A program made the translations under genes and the position numbers. From Annulohypoxylon bovei var. microspora (taxonomy: Eukaryota; Ascomycota; Sordariomycetes; Xylariales; Hypoxylaceae): a stretch of 64,000 nucleotides of DNA. The stretch is from assembly GCA_022836615.1 (NCBI GenBank), contig MU405283.1, positions 124,001-188,000 of the forward strand, in the 5' to 3' direction. Every line of letters begins with the position of its first letter. Positions within the stretch are counted from its first letter, which is position 1. Below, piece after piece: positions 1 to 13,600 of the stretch. A model generated the notes under the pieces. It did no database searches and was not told the DNA's origin. It saw only the letters and a list, made by a program, of their open reading frames with translations.

Positions 1-204
1 CATTGGCATTGCTTACGCTGGTTCAAGTTAGAAGATTAGGCTTACATACCTATATACACCAACAACCAACAACGGCGGTGGCTCATCAAGTGACAAGAAC
101 CGCGCCGCCTCCGCTCATATACAACAAGGGGTATGGAATTCAATCAAACTAACCTTGACGACATAAGTATGCCAAGATCGTACAAGTACAGTCCATGTTA
201 TGCT

Positions 205-212
205 GTGGTGAG
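205..212. repeat. Left 8-bp target site duplication of the hAT element
   Basis: GTGGTGAG lies immediately outside the left terminal inverted repeat and is repeated exactly at 3588-3595. Removing the element and one copy restores a continuous flank. Confidence 0.9.
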
Positions 213-232
213 CAGGGGTCCCAACAAGTCAA
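213..232 (+). repeat. Left terminal inverted repeat of the hAT element
   Basis: CAGGGGTCCCAACAAGTCAA. It matches the inverted right end with a single G/C difference at the fourth base. A start of CAGNGGT is usual for hAT elements. Confidence 0.92.
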
Positions 233-349
233 GCAAGTCAAATGTGAAGCTGATTTTGACTTGTGTAAGTCAAATCAAGTTTGAAGCAATTCTTAAATAC
301 TTGACGATTTTTCCAGCTTGACTTGCTTAATAATCATAAAAACAGGGGT

Positions 350-3138
350 CTATAGGACCCCTGTAACCCCACCACCCACTACTTCGTCAACCTCGTCGTC
401 GCTCCCCGCATCGCCCCCCACTGCCACTGTTGGCCTTGTGAGCTCGTGTAACTCGTCAGGGTCGTCCAGAAGCCAGTGTTTAAGGCACTGGATTGCCTCG
501 AGCGTTCGCGTCTTCATCTTTTGCCGTTGACATGACATCGTTAGCTTCGCCTGACTAAACACCCTCTCGCATTCAGCTGACATGGCTGGGATAGACAGGA
601 TATCCACTGCAAACCTGTGGAGCGTGGGGTACTCGTGCTGTCTATCTCGCCACCATTTGAGGGGGTCCCCACCCATCGTGAAGCTCGCCGTCTCTAAATC
701 CAGGTATCGCTGGAGCTCGTCGACGGGCTCCTGGGAATCCGAGGCGTCGTAAGCAGTGCCCTTTGGGGGTCTCGGCCCTCGCCGTCGTCGTCGTATGGGG
801 ATTGCTGTACGTTGCTGTGATTCGTCGCCCAGTACAGTGATCGAATCGTTGAGAGGTGGTGATGGCGATACTGGAGCGTAGTTATCCCTCCAGTATTGTG
901 TAACCATACGTTCAACTTTGATGGCAAGGGAGGAATCTGATCGCCTTAAACCTATCAAACGCTTGCCAGGATGTAAAACAACAGCTGACCAATAAGCTGG
1001 CGCCTCGTTGAGCAACCTTCGATACTTTTGGAGGCTCTCGTACGTACGTATCAACGCTTCCCTGATCTCCCGGTATCCCTGTTCTCCCAGGTGATGTACA
1101 CGAGCCTTTTGATCGTTGTTGAGCCTCCTCCTCTTACGGGTATTTATATGGAAACAGTCTTCGTCTGACGTCGCTATTGGCTGAGCTCTTCGCTTGAGCC
1201 GCTGGCTGGGGGTTCGAATGGATCGTTGGGAGTGATACTGGGATTGGGAGGGTGGTTCGAAAGGGGGGTTTTCTTCGATCTAATAAATCAGTATAAATAC
1301 ACCCAATAGATATAAAAATAGGGAATTGACTAACCTCAGTCTCCTCGTCCACCAGATCGTACCTTGCAAGGTATTTGCGAAGGTGATCTTCTAGCTCCTT
1401 TATACAAGCCATCACGTTGCATATGTTTACATTGTTACCCTCGTGGAACAGGGTTAACTCGTCGAACGTTTCCAGGATACCTCGAATCTCTTCAAGGCAG
1501 GCCCAATCTTCTTCAGATATATCGTGTTGCTGTGGGATACGATCACCACTGATCCCTCGTCTCCGATAGGTATCAATAAAAGCGTTGATAGCCTCCTTGA
1601 GTGAAAGGGTATTACAAACGGTATCTGTATAAATCCCGTTCCACCTAGTGCTGTTTCCAACAGCCACCATCTCTTCCCCGTATGGTTCGGGTTCCTCCTC
1701 ATCTAAATCCCATATAGGCTTATCAGCTCCCGGGATGGTTGCTCGATAATCAGTATCTAGTTCATCGTCGATATCATCGTCTAGTTCATCGATAAATTCA
1801 TCAACATCTCGATCGGTAGCTGTTATATTGCCCATTAGTTTAACCTTTTTAACCTCTTGACGAAAGGCTGATCGACGTTGGGGAGTCCATCTAATATAAT
1901 TGCATATATTGTGAGCCTTGTCAATAGCTGTAATACCCATCGATCGACCCTTGCCCTCATCGCTTTTCTTGTATATAAAATGACCTGCTATTATATTTAA
2001 TATATGGCCAATACACCGCATTCGATACTGGCTAGCTAAGGCAAAAGCTGATTCGTCGCTGACGTTATCGCCGTAATGCTGAAAGAGTAGCCTTACAGCC
2101 TTGTCGTTAACTGCCGAATAGAATTAGTAGATATATAACACAGTTATCGACATACTTACCGCCGTGGTTATCCGTCATGTAAAAGCCCAGTTTATCACTG
2201 ATCCCGTAATTGTTGATCACGTCAACAAGGTGATACAACATGTTCTCGGCCTTGTGGACCCCAGCAACCCTTCGAAGGGCTAATAGACGAGTCCTAAGCT
2301 TCCATGACTCATCAACATAATGAGCAACAACGGCAACGATACCGTTACAGTTGGGTGAGGTCCACATATCGAACGATAGGTGTATTTTCGATCTAGACCC
2401 CCTCAACTGCTCAGCAATAGCCGCTCGACCCTTTGCAAAGGCATCGTATACCCAGGCTAGCACAGTCGATCCCGAGGCAGGCAACAACGTATCCACCAGG
2501 TCCTTGTTGTGGAACACGAGGAATTTCCTGAACTGCTCCCTCGTACACGTGTTGGTTGCGATGTCACAGGTAGTAAGCAATTCGATCAATAGCCTTTTGT
2601 AATTAGTCGCCGTGTTTCGAACAGGAGTCTCCCTAGTTGCCCGTCCCACGAGCTGTTGCAGTATTGTATCAGGTCCCATACTCCCTTGACGGCTGTCTGG
2701 CGCCGACGAGCTGTCCCGGCTCGAGGCTAGCAGTGCCTTCCCATGGCCACTCCTTGCCTTACTGATGATATGGTTCCTCGGGGCGGTGGTAGCCTTGCCG
2801 TCGAAAATCTTAATTCGACCTTGCTGGTCACACAAGTTACAAATCCATACCTTGCCCCCAAGCTTCTCAACCCGTTCGCCATTCGTGTTGACGTGATTGA
2901 TAGGCACGATGTAATCCCCGTATTTCAGTATAATCGAGTCAGTCTGGGTATCTAGCCACGTATTCGCGATATAGACCTTGTCGCCGACCGGGAATCTGGG
3001 TAGGTTTCGCCACGTTGCCCCATCAGGGATAGATTCGCTAAGCTGTTCAATTCGCTCTCGTATGGTTACTCGCTGGATGGCTGCCCGCTGGGTGGCTGCC
3101 TGCTGGGCAGATCGCATTCGTAGGAAGGGATTCGACAT
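350..3138 (-). CDS. hAT transposase (BED finger, DDE catalytic core, C-terminal dimerisation domain)
   Basis: Three exons: 3138-2160, 2110-1335 and 1279-350, joined across introns of 49 and 55 nt with GTAAGT and GTTAGT donors. The product is about 894 aa. I start at 3138 because it is the first ATG in frame; the leucine-rich codons upstream come from a microsatellite and have no ATG. A BED-type zinc finger follows at about residue 90 (CNLC, later H and H). The catalytic acidic residues are visible as LSFDMW, FYMTDN and the E of AECERVFSQA. The C-terminal block from WWRDRQHEYP to CLKHWL is the hAT dimerisation domain. It should cut and paste its own element. The frame is intact, so it may be functional; expression is unknown. 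Confidence 0.92.
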
Positions 3139-3177
3139 CGTGGGAGCTGGGGGGAGCGGCAAAACTGGAAGAATTAG

Positions 3178-3280
3178 CAGTGGCAACGGCAGCAACAACA
3201 GCAACGGCAGCAACAACAGCAACGGCAGCAACAACAACAGCAGTAACGGCAGTAACGGCAGTAACGGCAACAACAGAGGC
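3178..3280. repeat. CAGCAACGG-type microsatellite upstream of the transposase start
   Basis: Imperfect tandem runs of GGCAGCAACAACAGCAAC and GGCAGTAAC. On the minus strand they read as CTG/TTG-rich triplets that would encode leucine and proline, but no ATG precedes them, so they most likely lie in the transposase 5' leader. Confidence 0.8.
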
Positions 3281-3567
3281 AACGTCAACGAGATGGCAGA
3301 CAGCGTGTAAAATGTAAGCCTGGCAACTGGGTATCCGGCTCGGCAATCCCGTATATTCGGGGGGTTGGTGGGTTGGGTTTAGGGCCTTTTCCTGGTCAAA
3401 ACACCACTATACGCGTAATTATGGGTATATAAGTGGGGCTCGATAACTTCATGAAATTAGACCCACTCAAGTCAAGAAAAAACCGAAATTTGACTTGCCA
3501 AACTTGACGATATGTTGGGCTTGAATTGACTTATGCAAGTCAAGTATCAAGCAAGTCAAGTTTACGT

Positions 3568-3587
3568 TTGACTTGTTGGGACCGCTG
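3568..3587 (-). repeat. Right terminal inverted repeat of the hAT element
   Basis: On the minus strand it reads CAGCGGTCCCAACAAGTCAA, the partner of 213-232. Confidence 0.92.
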
Positions 3588-3595
3588 GTGGTGAG
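3588..3595. repeat. Right 8-bp target site duplication of the hAT element
   Basis: GTGGTGAG, an exact copy of 205-212, directly abuts the right terminal inverted repeat. Confidence 0.9.
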
Positions 3596-4085
3596 CATCA
3601 TCCTTCAACGTATCTGGGTATACTTATAAATAAACTCGAAGCTATACATTTGTAGGGTGAGTATTGAGGTTCGAACGACTTCGCACATGTCCGAATACAT
3701 GGTCACGATAAGTACGGTCGCACATTCGCATTGTTGGTACAGTTCTCGCTGTTGCGATGGGCCTTAGATCTCTAAATTTGGTCGCAGTAAAGGGGTTATC
3801 AGAAAACGTAGACTGGTATTTACAAAGCGGTTGTAAGATCATTAAAAAGATAAAAAAAGCTGTAATTAGAATCAAGGTGTAAGTTGAGGACAAGGAGGTT
3901 GGGGTAGTACGGCGGGCGGGTGGTGAAACAGCAGCAAGCCACGATGACTCAGCAAACTAATGATGCGTCGATACATATCTCGCAAGATGAAATGGCAAAC
4001 AGTAATTATAACCATTGACATTACATTCAGACATTTTCGAATTTCTTTATATTTTTGTCCCAAAATCCACTTTCCAAACCCTTAC
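3596..4085. other. Intergenic, right flank of the hAT element
   Basis: AT-rich. It contains the 3' end region of the gene at 4086-4773. The short open frames on the minus strand (3642-3893, 3872-4063) have no recognisable content and no splice context. I see nothing else. Confidence 0.6.
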
Positions 4086-4773
4086 CTACTCATACTGCTC
4101 CGCCTCCCTTGAGCTCTGGGTAACGCTCTCGGGGGGCTCGTAACCTTCGGCGGATATGCTACCCGGCACGCTCTCCGGTGTGAAGTAATTGGACCCCTTA
4201 AATTGGCCCTTGCGCGGGTTGCGCTTGGTGCCCTCGACATTGGCCTGCACGGCCTCCCTGCCCTCCGCCATCACCTCGCTCCGGTTGTACCCCACAGCCG
4301 GGTCCGTGACGCTCGACCCGACCTCGCGCCGGTTAGTTCCGGCCGGGTCGAACTCATTGTTGCCGCCGAAGTCGCGGGCCTGACGGGCTACCTTGTCCTG
4401 CGGTCCTCCAGAGCCTTCGAAGTGCTCGCCGCGGGTTTGTCTGTAGCTTGTCAGGCACTGTTGGCTACCTAGGTATAGAGAGGTGCCTATTGTAGGAGGT
4501 AGAAAATAGGAGAAAGTATGAAGGATCTTACCGTCCGCGAGCATCTACGTCGCCGCCCTCCTCGGGCGGGATCCGCTTGTTGTAGCTGGCGTTGGTGGAT
4601 ACGTCCGTGCCGTACCGCACGTTGGCACCGGGGAACTTCCTCTCCGCTCTTGTGTCAACGCCGGCCTCGTCGTTTGATGAGGTCTTTTGGGAGCCGGTTT
4701 TGGCATCGTAGGAGTTTAGGTCTCGCTCCGCCTGGTCGGCGATGTTGCGTAGAGTCTCAGACGATGGTGCCAT
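4086..4773 (-). CDS. Hypothetical hydrophilic protein, two exons
   Basis: Exon 1 is 4773-4532 and exon 2 is 4440-4086, joined across a 91-nt intron (GTAAGA donor, CTACAG acceptor) that keeps the frame. The product is about 198 aa, starting MAPSSETLRNIADQAERDL. It is rich in Gly, Asn, Glu, Arg and Ser, has no hydrophobic segment, and is probably intrinsically disordered. Repeated phrases such as GGPQDKVARQ and GYEPPESV give it the look of a stress-type hydrophilin, but that is inference from composition only. I do not recognise a named family. It sits between the transposon and a long gene-poor stretch. Confidence 0.72.
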
Positions 4774-7700
4774 CGTGTATGTATTACCTACGGTTGAATT
4801 TCTCGGTCGTGTTATGAAATATAGTAAGATTGATTCACGAGTTGAAAATCCGATATTGGATCCAAATACTTCATTTCCTTCAAGATGTTTCTAATGTCGT
4901 CTATATATCATTCAATTCGACATGTACCTGACGTCAATGACGTCAGGGGCGCAATTATGATGTTGAACACATCATGAAATCATAAGTCCCAATTTTTCGA
5001 AAATCAGGGACTTGTGTACCCCTGAAGTGAGATCAGACTGGAGGCTCTAACAACTCTGAGTTTGGAGGTTGCGTACTTCCGGGATTTAACCTCCTATAAG
5101 ATGACATAATGGTCTCGAGTGATATCATCTCGCTTCATTTTCTGCGGCGGCTATGTCAACCCCTTTCCTAACATGTAGGTAAATAAGGTGCTATTATTAG
5201 TGATGATCTACCTAGTACCATCCCTCCCTTAACTCTCTCAAATACGACCATAAGCATCAATAATTATTTCAGAGCTTACCATGAATAAGTATGCGTATGA
5301 TGCCCTAACTAGACGCTTACCTAGGCTTTGTTCTTTCTTTAACAAATGATGTCAGATTAGTCGAATGCCTAAGTCGGTATTGTTAGTCTACGGAATGGGA
5401 ACTATTCGACAAATAGAGGCTCAAGAACATAGCGAAAAGATCAGGAGTTAAGCCATGGGGTTATGGATTAGGCAGGCCGCGTTTCTCTAATTAACTCCAC
5501 CAAGAGGTATCAGCAAATCTATTGACATAACTTGGAGTGTTTGGTATGATTTAAATATCACTACTTACGATGAATATTAAATCCCATGAGCTTTTGGCGA
5601 ACAGATATGACCCAAGACAAGCTAGATACTAGGTAGATATCAGGTAGGTGTTCTTGCAACATGAGTTCCCTCTCAAGGAGGGCCTGTGTAACGCCAGCAA
5701 CGACACTAGGTACGCATCTAATATTGTATCTTCACGAATGATCAGATAATTATTAACGAAAAGTAGGGTTAGTTTACCACTAGAGAATGTATGAGCTCGC
5801 TGGGCCTCTTAAGCCGTCGAAGTCTATCCAGTGATGGACCTAGAAAGCAACCCACGCCGAGCACTACTGGGCGACATGGACATAGAAATACGTCCATATA
5901 TCCATTCAAAATCACCAGTCACAGGAAAGCCAGGCGATATAAATACCCCCCTACTAAATAGATTGACGCGCGTCTCGTCTGTCGTCGAACTACCTGTTTC
6001 CTCAAACACCAATCGAGAACGAACTACTATGGATCATACAAACTAGGTACTTATTGAATTAGCGGCTGCTCGAAATTTCGAGATATATTCTAGAAGTAGG
6101 TAGGTGGTTCGAACTCCCTTACCTACTAAGATATCTTAGCGTCCTATAAGAATATCGCGCGGCCCGCGATGCGCTAACCCGGCGGCACAGCACCGATCTA
6201 CATCGCCGGGTCGCTTCCGAACGTCCGCGTCCGAAAATAGGATATTGCCTATCGCAAACCCGCAACACATTATAGACTCTGTTTCAATACCGAATTATAA
6301 TTCCATATCGACTGTGTGATCATCTCCCCGGATATAAACTTGGCGTTACGTTCCCTGGGGGGGACCCTGTTCCGTCGTTGAGAGGTAGATCACGAGGGTA
6401 CGGTAACAGCCCTTTTTTTTAAGTAGGTAACCGCAATATAACTCTAAGAATACCTATTCTTAGATCTATATTGTAGTAATTTATATTACCTACATACTTG
6501 GGCGTCATTTATTCTGTACGCCGTCTGCATATCAGTTCTACTATATCAATAAGTGTAGGTAGCGAGGACTTTTCTGCAGCCCCCTCGGCTTTTATTCTAA
6601 TCCTGTAAATTGACTTAGCTTTCCCATCAACATCTAACCTAACTGCATGACTTGTCTTTGCAGTCGGTTAATTAGGTAGGCAGGGGTAACATCGCATGGT
6701 AGAGTCATCGAGGCCAGTCAATAATGATACTTGACAAGCGGCTATAGGTAGCAGCTGCCGGTACATGAACCGGTCGTTACATGATCTTAGCGAGGATTGC
6801 AGAATGCCACCGCACCAATGCATTCGAGAGATGATCTATCAACACGTCCGCGAACCGGCAGGCGTCTGAGTCAACTGGACACCCCCCTCACGAGCGTTTT
6901 AGCCCGGTAATATATCTCGTCATGCAAGAACAAACCCATCAACGTGGATTTTGCGGAGTGGCTGGGGGGGACGACCGGAAATATACACTACATGAAAATG
7001 TGTTAGGAGGTAAACAACCTACTGGCAATTCCCGGTCTTGGGGTCCGCCCATTCGTCTGATGTTGGAAGCGCATCGCACATGACTACATACGTCTGCTTG
7101 CTGGCAGGAAAATCCCGATATGACGCCGAGGCGACAATCTACCTATGTAGTCCTAGTTAGAGGCGGAGTCAGCTACCTATGCAACATCAATATTATACTG
7201 TCAGTAGGGTATTCTGTCGTAGTAGGGATGTAGGGGTGTCGATAAAGCCAGGGAGAGGTGCATGTCGGCTCGTTTCTCAGGGACGAGACTCGAGTCGATG
7301 CGGTTCCTTCCGCACCGCGGATTTGCAAAGATCAAGAATAACGGCTGAAAATACCTGACGGTCGATTGGACATCTACATAACGTTATTTGGTCGCTTGCC
7401 AGTTGCGAGAGAGTATTCGAATCGATAACCAAGGTACTTAGTCCAATTAATGGCGCCTTGCACATCATCGTTCGAACCATTTATGAATATACTTAATTAT
7501 TGTCTCGTAAATCGAGTAGGTGCTAAATTATTACCATGCTCGCCCAGAGCAATGGGATAAAAGCACACCTACCAAGGCTAGGTATCTGACCGTACCGATA
7601 TTTCGTATTGGGACGGCACATATTAGATAGCTGATGTGCGAGCCGTGAATTCACCCCTCCCCGATGGGCATTCGGCATTGAAAAGGTTAAACGACTAATT

Positions 7701-10600
7701 TACCAGGCTATGAAGGCAACTGAAAACGGGATATAGCTTCTAAGATTATGGATCTCGATCTGACAATAAATAATCATAAATTCGCTCGTGTAACTTGACT
7801 CGCACGATTCTCATGAGAAGAGGCTTGGGGGTTGTTCATAAGACAGCGGTACCGTGGCTTGCATAGGTAGCTGCAAGTAAAAGCGTGGGGATCACATCCA
7901 TACCCTGGTGATCGCCATATGAGCTCAACTGCTAAACGGCATCTAAGCCGGTCGTCTGGTGCCCTGGTACCGCATCGTATGATGGCGGCTGAAAAGGTGA
8001 CTCGTCATTTCGACCCTGAGTTTCCGGAGACTTCAATGTTGCTCTGTACTACTATACATATACCTAGTATGCGTAGGTAGTGGTAAAGCCAGTCCTAATT
8101 AGCTGCCTTGGTTCGAAGTTGTGGTTACTCAAACTCTCAAGGGCTGAGGCGACTTGAGATATCGAATCATATGTTTTCCCGAGGTAGAATGATATGACAC
8201 ATTGGCACTTCCTGAGGGCCATCCCTAAAACTTGCAGGAAGAGGCGAGCGTATCTGTCCATTTACGGCAAATGAGACTCGAGAAGGACGAGAGTTTGATG
8301 ATAGGAAAAAATCTTATTGGACCCAGACTTTTCAAATATTGGAACGAACCTCAAACCTGCTGTGAGGGTGGTATTCAAGGCTTCCATCAAGGCAGAAAAT
8401 TTGTGAGTGGGTGTTAGCTCCAAGTCTCTCACCCCTTGGTTTGGTTCACTGAAGCGACACGAAGGAATGCTGCGGGGGGGGCATTTTGTTAATCCTAAAC
8501 TCTATCGTAATTAACTCGTCAGATCTGCGGCAGGGATTTAAGAGACGTTTTAGCCGGAGTTGGTTGGCTCTATTCGCTTAATATGTCGTCCAGGTACTTG
8601 GGCGCCTTGGCCACGAACTGCCTATTGCTCTGTGGGTCGAAGGTGGTAGGGTAGGGTGATGGATTTAGTCGTTAGATACGAATTACGACCAATCACGTAT
8701 TTAAACGATTGCCGTCCTTACCAATACTGTACCTGGGATATTGGAATTAGGGGCCAATGGGCTCAGAGCCGTGTCTTTTAGTGGACGAAGCTTATAATCA
8801 CTTAAGAAGTAGGTATACCGAGCAGACCGGGCTCAAGATTATTGGCGTCCATAATCAACTTTTAACGGCTTAATAAAGTAGAGTCATAGACAAATACGGA
8901 TATATCATGGGATAGAATCCTTGAAAAGGAGATTTCCTTTTTTTCTTTCGACTAAGGAGGTGAGATGTGACTGCATGAAAAACTTGGTGTCAGCAGAGGA
9001 ATCGGTTAAGAGTAAGACGGCGACAGAGCTAGAATATTGTGACATAGGGGAGAATAAGATTAGTATCTGCATAAAGGACCAAGAGCATAATGGAATTGGA
9101 CTCCGAGAACTTGGATTTCGCTCTACGACGGCATGAACCGAATATTCTTATTGTTCGGGCCAAAACTTGGAGAATTAGCTGTAGCTTAACGGATCGGTCA
9201 AGCTCTTTTATAATAAAGGCAATGTAGTGGGTCGGGGGGCTTGCGGGATGATTCCACCTTCAAGCATGTTATACGCCCTAGGCGTAACCAGCGCGGCTAT
9301 AGCGCGGTGCCGTGCCTTGGCGAAGCTGATACAACTGCAACCGGCCGTATATGGGTACTCGACGGCGATTAGTATCGGAGTGAGGCTGGCTGAGCCATTG
9401 TGGGCGTTGTTCGAGGAATGAAGAACCGCTTTAAAGGCAAAATTCTCGCACGTTACGTTGTCAACGTCGTCATGTGGTGAACTATCTAGGTAGGTAGGAA
9501 GCAGCCTCATTCATAGACGCGGCTTTGGCCCTGAGCATTCCCGCTCGCCAATAATTGTCATCCTCATATAATGTTATCCACTAGGAGAAGTGCCGGATCG
9601 AAGTTACCGTTGGGGAGCGGACATGGCGTCAGATATATTTATGAAAGGAGTGAGCGTAACTAAGAAGAAGACTAGAGCACTCGGCCCGGTCCAAGTGTTC
9701 GGGGATGCCTGATTGGATCGGCTTCAACTAGGAACGAAGCGGATGATATGTGCAGACTCGGTTAGTTTAGGTCTTTATTGATCATTCTCATTGGTAGGAA
9801 GGAGCTTCATCTTTTGCTGATGGGTTTATGACAATCTGCGAGGTTGGGTAATGGGAATCGATAGGACCGGTGAATGTGAAAATATATAGGCATATGATGA
9901 AGCTCCTGTTTATCCTCCCTGACGTTTGAGATAGATATGGTAATATATCCCGTCTAGGAACCTAACCAAGTATAGGTAGGTTATTAGATGTAATCCGTAC
10001 CTGGAGGCTATAATGAATAGGAATTAATGGCGATTTGGATGCTTCGGTATGTCGTTTGTCTCGTTTGTATACCTGTAGGAAGGTAGATAGAAATCCTTGT
10101 TACAAATCTTGCTAATGCTGTGCTGTATATTTCCCCTTAGGTCCGAGGTATCGTGTAGAGTATCATAGTATTGTGTAGAGTATCGTAGCATCGTGTGTTG
10201 TTGGCACGATGAATACTAGGTAGCGAATGACCTACATACATATTAGTGGAAGAAAAGGATGTTGGCGAGAACCTTGAATATCCACGTGTAGTGTAGGTAT
10301 CGAGTGTACAAATCTACCTAAGGATATGCATGTGTGTATGTATGTACCTATGTAAGCGGACAAGTACGGAATATTAAACCTTGTTTTCTTCGACCGGGGA
10401 AGGATCCATGGTGAACTCCACCGCATACTGCTTACGCATTATATAATGCCTAGATGTAACTTCCCTTTTCCAGACCTAGGTACCTAGTTCCTGCTAGTTC
10501 TTGCTAGTCTAGATCCCTGTAATTGCACTGTCTGGGGTGCCGGAACAGACTAATGAAAAGAAAACCCGGATTTTAAGGTAACATGGTTATCCACCGGGCT
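4774..10600. other. Gene-poor AT-rich region
   Basis: About 5.8 kb with no open frame of convincing length, codon use or splice structure. It is AT-rich with scattered TAGGTA/ACCTA words and a few short GC-rich islets (about 6158-6235, 6760-6900 and 9225-9420). The islets may be remnants of old genes or elements, but none gives a recognisable protein. I find no terminal repeats, tRNA or rRNA here. Confidence 0.6.
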
Positions 10601-13600
10601 GCATCTTTTTAACAGAAGGCCCTTCCATTCAACCACCAACCCTCCCATCCGTCCATCTTACATGCTTGGCATATTCCGTAGAATCAGGGCGAATTCAACC
10701 CTTGCGCTGCTGGGCATTGTCTCGAATAGGTTCTGACGTCCCTGGAAAAAAGGATGAAAAAAAACGAGCTAGGAGTCGTTCATTATTGCTGAGCGGATTA
10801 GTGCTAGGAAAAGTTTTATTCTCCGACGACCCGACCCATGATCGCCTCAGATTAGAGCCTCGAACTAGAAGGGAACTATCTACCTACCCAGGTATCTATG
10901 ATAGACATAGACCTAGGTAGGTACGGTATAATACCAAACGATATGGTACAAGGTAAACGTCTAGCTATTCCATACACTAGTCGGATCAATGTAAAAATGC
11001 CAGGCACTTATATTAATAGGTGACCGACAGGACAATTAATTCTCATTCAACGTGGTGCATGTAAACGAGACAGGGCGGCAGCTGCAGTATGCGCTCATCC
11101 GTGTTGTAGGTATTCCAAAATCTGGGATTGTGTGTCGTGCTTACGGTGTCACAGTGCCCACGCAGCCCACGATCCTCCCCAGGCCGGTTGATATAGCACA
11201 CGATTCGGTTGGATCGTCTACTTTTCTCCATCAGCAAGAGGACGACGGCCCGCGCTACGCTTTGCCCGGTTGCCCTGTCTTGCTTATTAAACATTTCCAT
11301 ACTTTCCCGCCGTGGCAGGCAGTGGATGAAAAAATTAAAAGAAAAAAAAAAGCCTCGACTCCACCAAAATGCTACGGCGGTTGGTGATGCAACCGCTGAC
11401 GCCCTCTGTTCCAAAGAGTGCCTGCGAATGGAACATCAACAAATTTGGTGCGAGTGCAATGTCGAGTTCCGGGCTCAAGCTTGCTTGAATGGCGAATTGG
11501 CCCGAATAAGTCCCACGGGATGCGTCTGTGTCCACACTTGTGGTTCGTCTATTCCCCTGGATAAACGATTGCATTGCGTTCCATGAAAAACATCCATGCT
11601 CCGTCGAAAATTCTGTCGACAGAAAATGTCACGACACCGTCAAACTATCATGAAAAGAAAACAGCTGTTTCGTCTGGATGTGGATTTGTCTCGGTCTCTG
11701 ACTCCAGCCCATCGGCGACAAGACCCTCCAGCTAGGCGCGGTAAGCATTAACTTGCAGCTCTAGGCGTTCGACAAACAGTGCTTCCGTGTTCTTCGACTA
11801 CCTGCGACTCTTCTAGAATCGAGAGACGTCGTGTAATTCGATGCCTATAAACTGGGATCCGGCGCCATACAGAATTTGGCTCGATACCGATGTGTAGTCC
11901 AATCGAAAAACCGCGGAATAGGCCGTTGTTGAACTTTTGCAGATGCGGAGGAAGCTGGCTGAAAAGCAACAATAGCAGCAAAAGCAAGAATGTCGTCCAG
12001 CCTATCTTCTCCCTTTTGCTGCGTTCCCCCTCTTTCCATTGTTTATTTACTACCTATCCTTCGTGGTAGAATATTGTAGGTCGTTCATGACCGGCAGATT
12101 ATGTGCCATGCCAGTTGCATTAATTATACTGGTGCCCAGCGGCCCTTGATAAATCGAATGGCGGAACGAGAGGAGTAATTAATGTCGCGCGTGGATTTCC
12201 AGGGCTGTCAGGGCTATCAGGGCTATCAAGGCTATCAAGGCTATCAAGGCACGGGTAGTATGTAGGACCCATGCTATCACGAAAAGCCCGTTTTCGGTGG
12301 AGCAGAGACGGCACGGATATTATTAACGTTAGTGAAAATAATGGGGGAACAATGTGGGAGATGCCGTGGCTTAATCGGGATTGTTTGGAGTTGGTTCGTC
12401 CCGCTTTTGCCCCCCGAACCGACAAGGGTCCCTCGAGAGGGACGGCAAGGAAGAGGTAAGGGTGGGCAAGGATCAGATTGCCTCCAGTTCGCTAGATCGC
12501 AGCAACACCAGCAATATCTGTTGCGTATGTCTCTCCCACGCCCCAGGGGCCAGGACAGCGGGCTGAGAGGAGGGGACCAGAGGGCCCAAATACTCGGTTT
12601 TCACGCCTCAGCCGGAACTCGCTTCCAGTTCCACTCCTGCAACTCTGCCGCTGCTAGCTTACTGTTTAGGCCTAGCCTTCTCATGTCCCTTGTTTGTGTG
12701 CGACGTCCCTCTCTGCGCTGTCTTCTATCTACCGTATGCCGGCCATTCTCTCATTTATCACCTCTACAAGCCGGGTCTCGTTAGGTACATCCCGAACTGT
12801 CACAACTGTCGTGCCAACTGGCTCATATCTGAGCCCGGTTACCCGTGTGTGTATGTTTGCGTGTATCAAGCCTTGAAATAGAGAGCACCCGTAAAAGGAG
12901 TTAAGCATCCTTTTTACTGCCGCGATTTTTCTCGCAAGGGGATGCTTTGGGAGAGAGAGCACATACCCGTTGGCACTAATATAATCGACGGTTCTCGAAG
13001 TTGGGTCCCGCCACAATCAGCAAGAATCCCCCATACGGACTATCAATCCCTCCCTCTTTTCTTCCCGTCCGGGGTTCTACTTTAGCATCATGTTCACTGC
13101 ACGGAATAGCTCATAAAAATCCTCGCTTACGCCTGTGGCCCTACAACCTGCACGTCAGACACGTTTTTTCACCTTCCTTACTCCATCGACGCCGACAATC
13201 ACCTACATCATAAAGTCGAAATAGTATAATGTTATAGTCGCACGGCGTCTCTAGCAGCCTTCTCGGTGCAAGGATATTCCTAGCCAATTCCCCCGTCTCG
13301 ACCTCTCAACGCGCTCGCCGACGATCACAGATATGTAAATATCCGCTTTCTACCAGAATTCCTTAGCGGATCTTCTTCACTCCTAGCCTCTCACCGGGTG
13401 GATTCGGGGTGCACCACGTCTAAGCTCTGCTGCTTTATTTGCTGCTACATCTCGACAATTGTTGTCTTAGCCGCCCTTTGCGTTTGCTGCCGCGCACCAT
13501 CATCTACCATTTGAAGCTTTTTAGAGAAGCTTCCGCGCAGTCGGTATCACTAACACAGTACGACCAGGTGTCAACTTGCACCCTCGTGTGGTTCAACCCC

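Larger units (their letters stand above)
213..3587 (-). mobile_element. Complete hAT-family DNA transposon
   Basis: The element is 3375 bp. It begins CAGGGGTCCC and its other end, read inward, begins CAGCGGTCCC. The 20-bp terminal inverted repeats (213-232 and 3568-3587) differ at one position. It is flanked by a perfect 8-bp direct repeat, GTGGTGAG (205-212 and 3588-3595), the duplication length expected of hAT elements. Inside each end is a cluster of CAAGTCAA/TTGACTTG words (about 228-330 and 3468-3575), probable transposase-binding subterminal repeats. One transposase gene fills the interior on the minus strand and has no frameshift or internal stop after removal of two introns. Intact ends, duplication and reading frame suggest recent insertion; I see no C-to-T decay typical of RIP. 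Confidence 0.93.

Noticed and set aside
3139..3288. Leucine-rich N-terminus on the transposase, resembling a membrane segment
   Set aside because: It is a microsatellite read through in frame without an ATG; the first ATG is at 3138.
5238..5260. ATACGACCATA, similar to the start of fungal 5S rRNA
   Set aside because: The sequence that follows does not match 5S rRNA; chance similarity.
9208..9510. 100-codon minus-strand frame and opposing plus-strand frame in a GC-rich islet
   Set aside because: Both strands are open because of base composition; neither protein is recognisable. Possibly a gene remnant, but unsupported.
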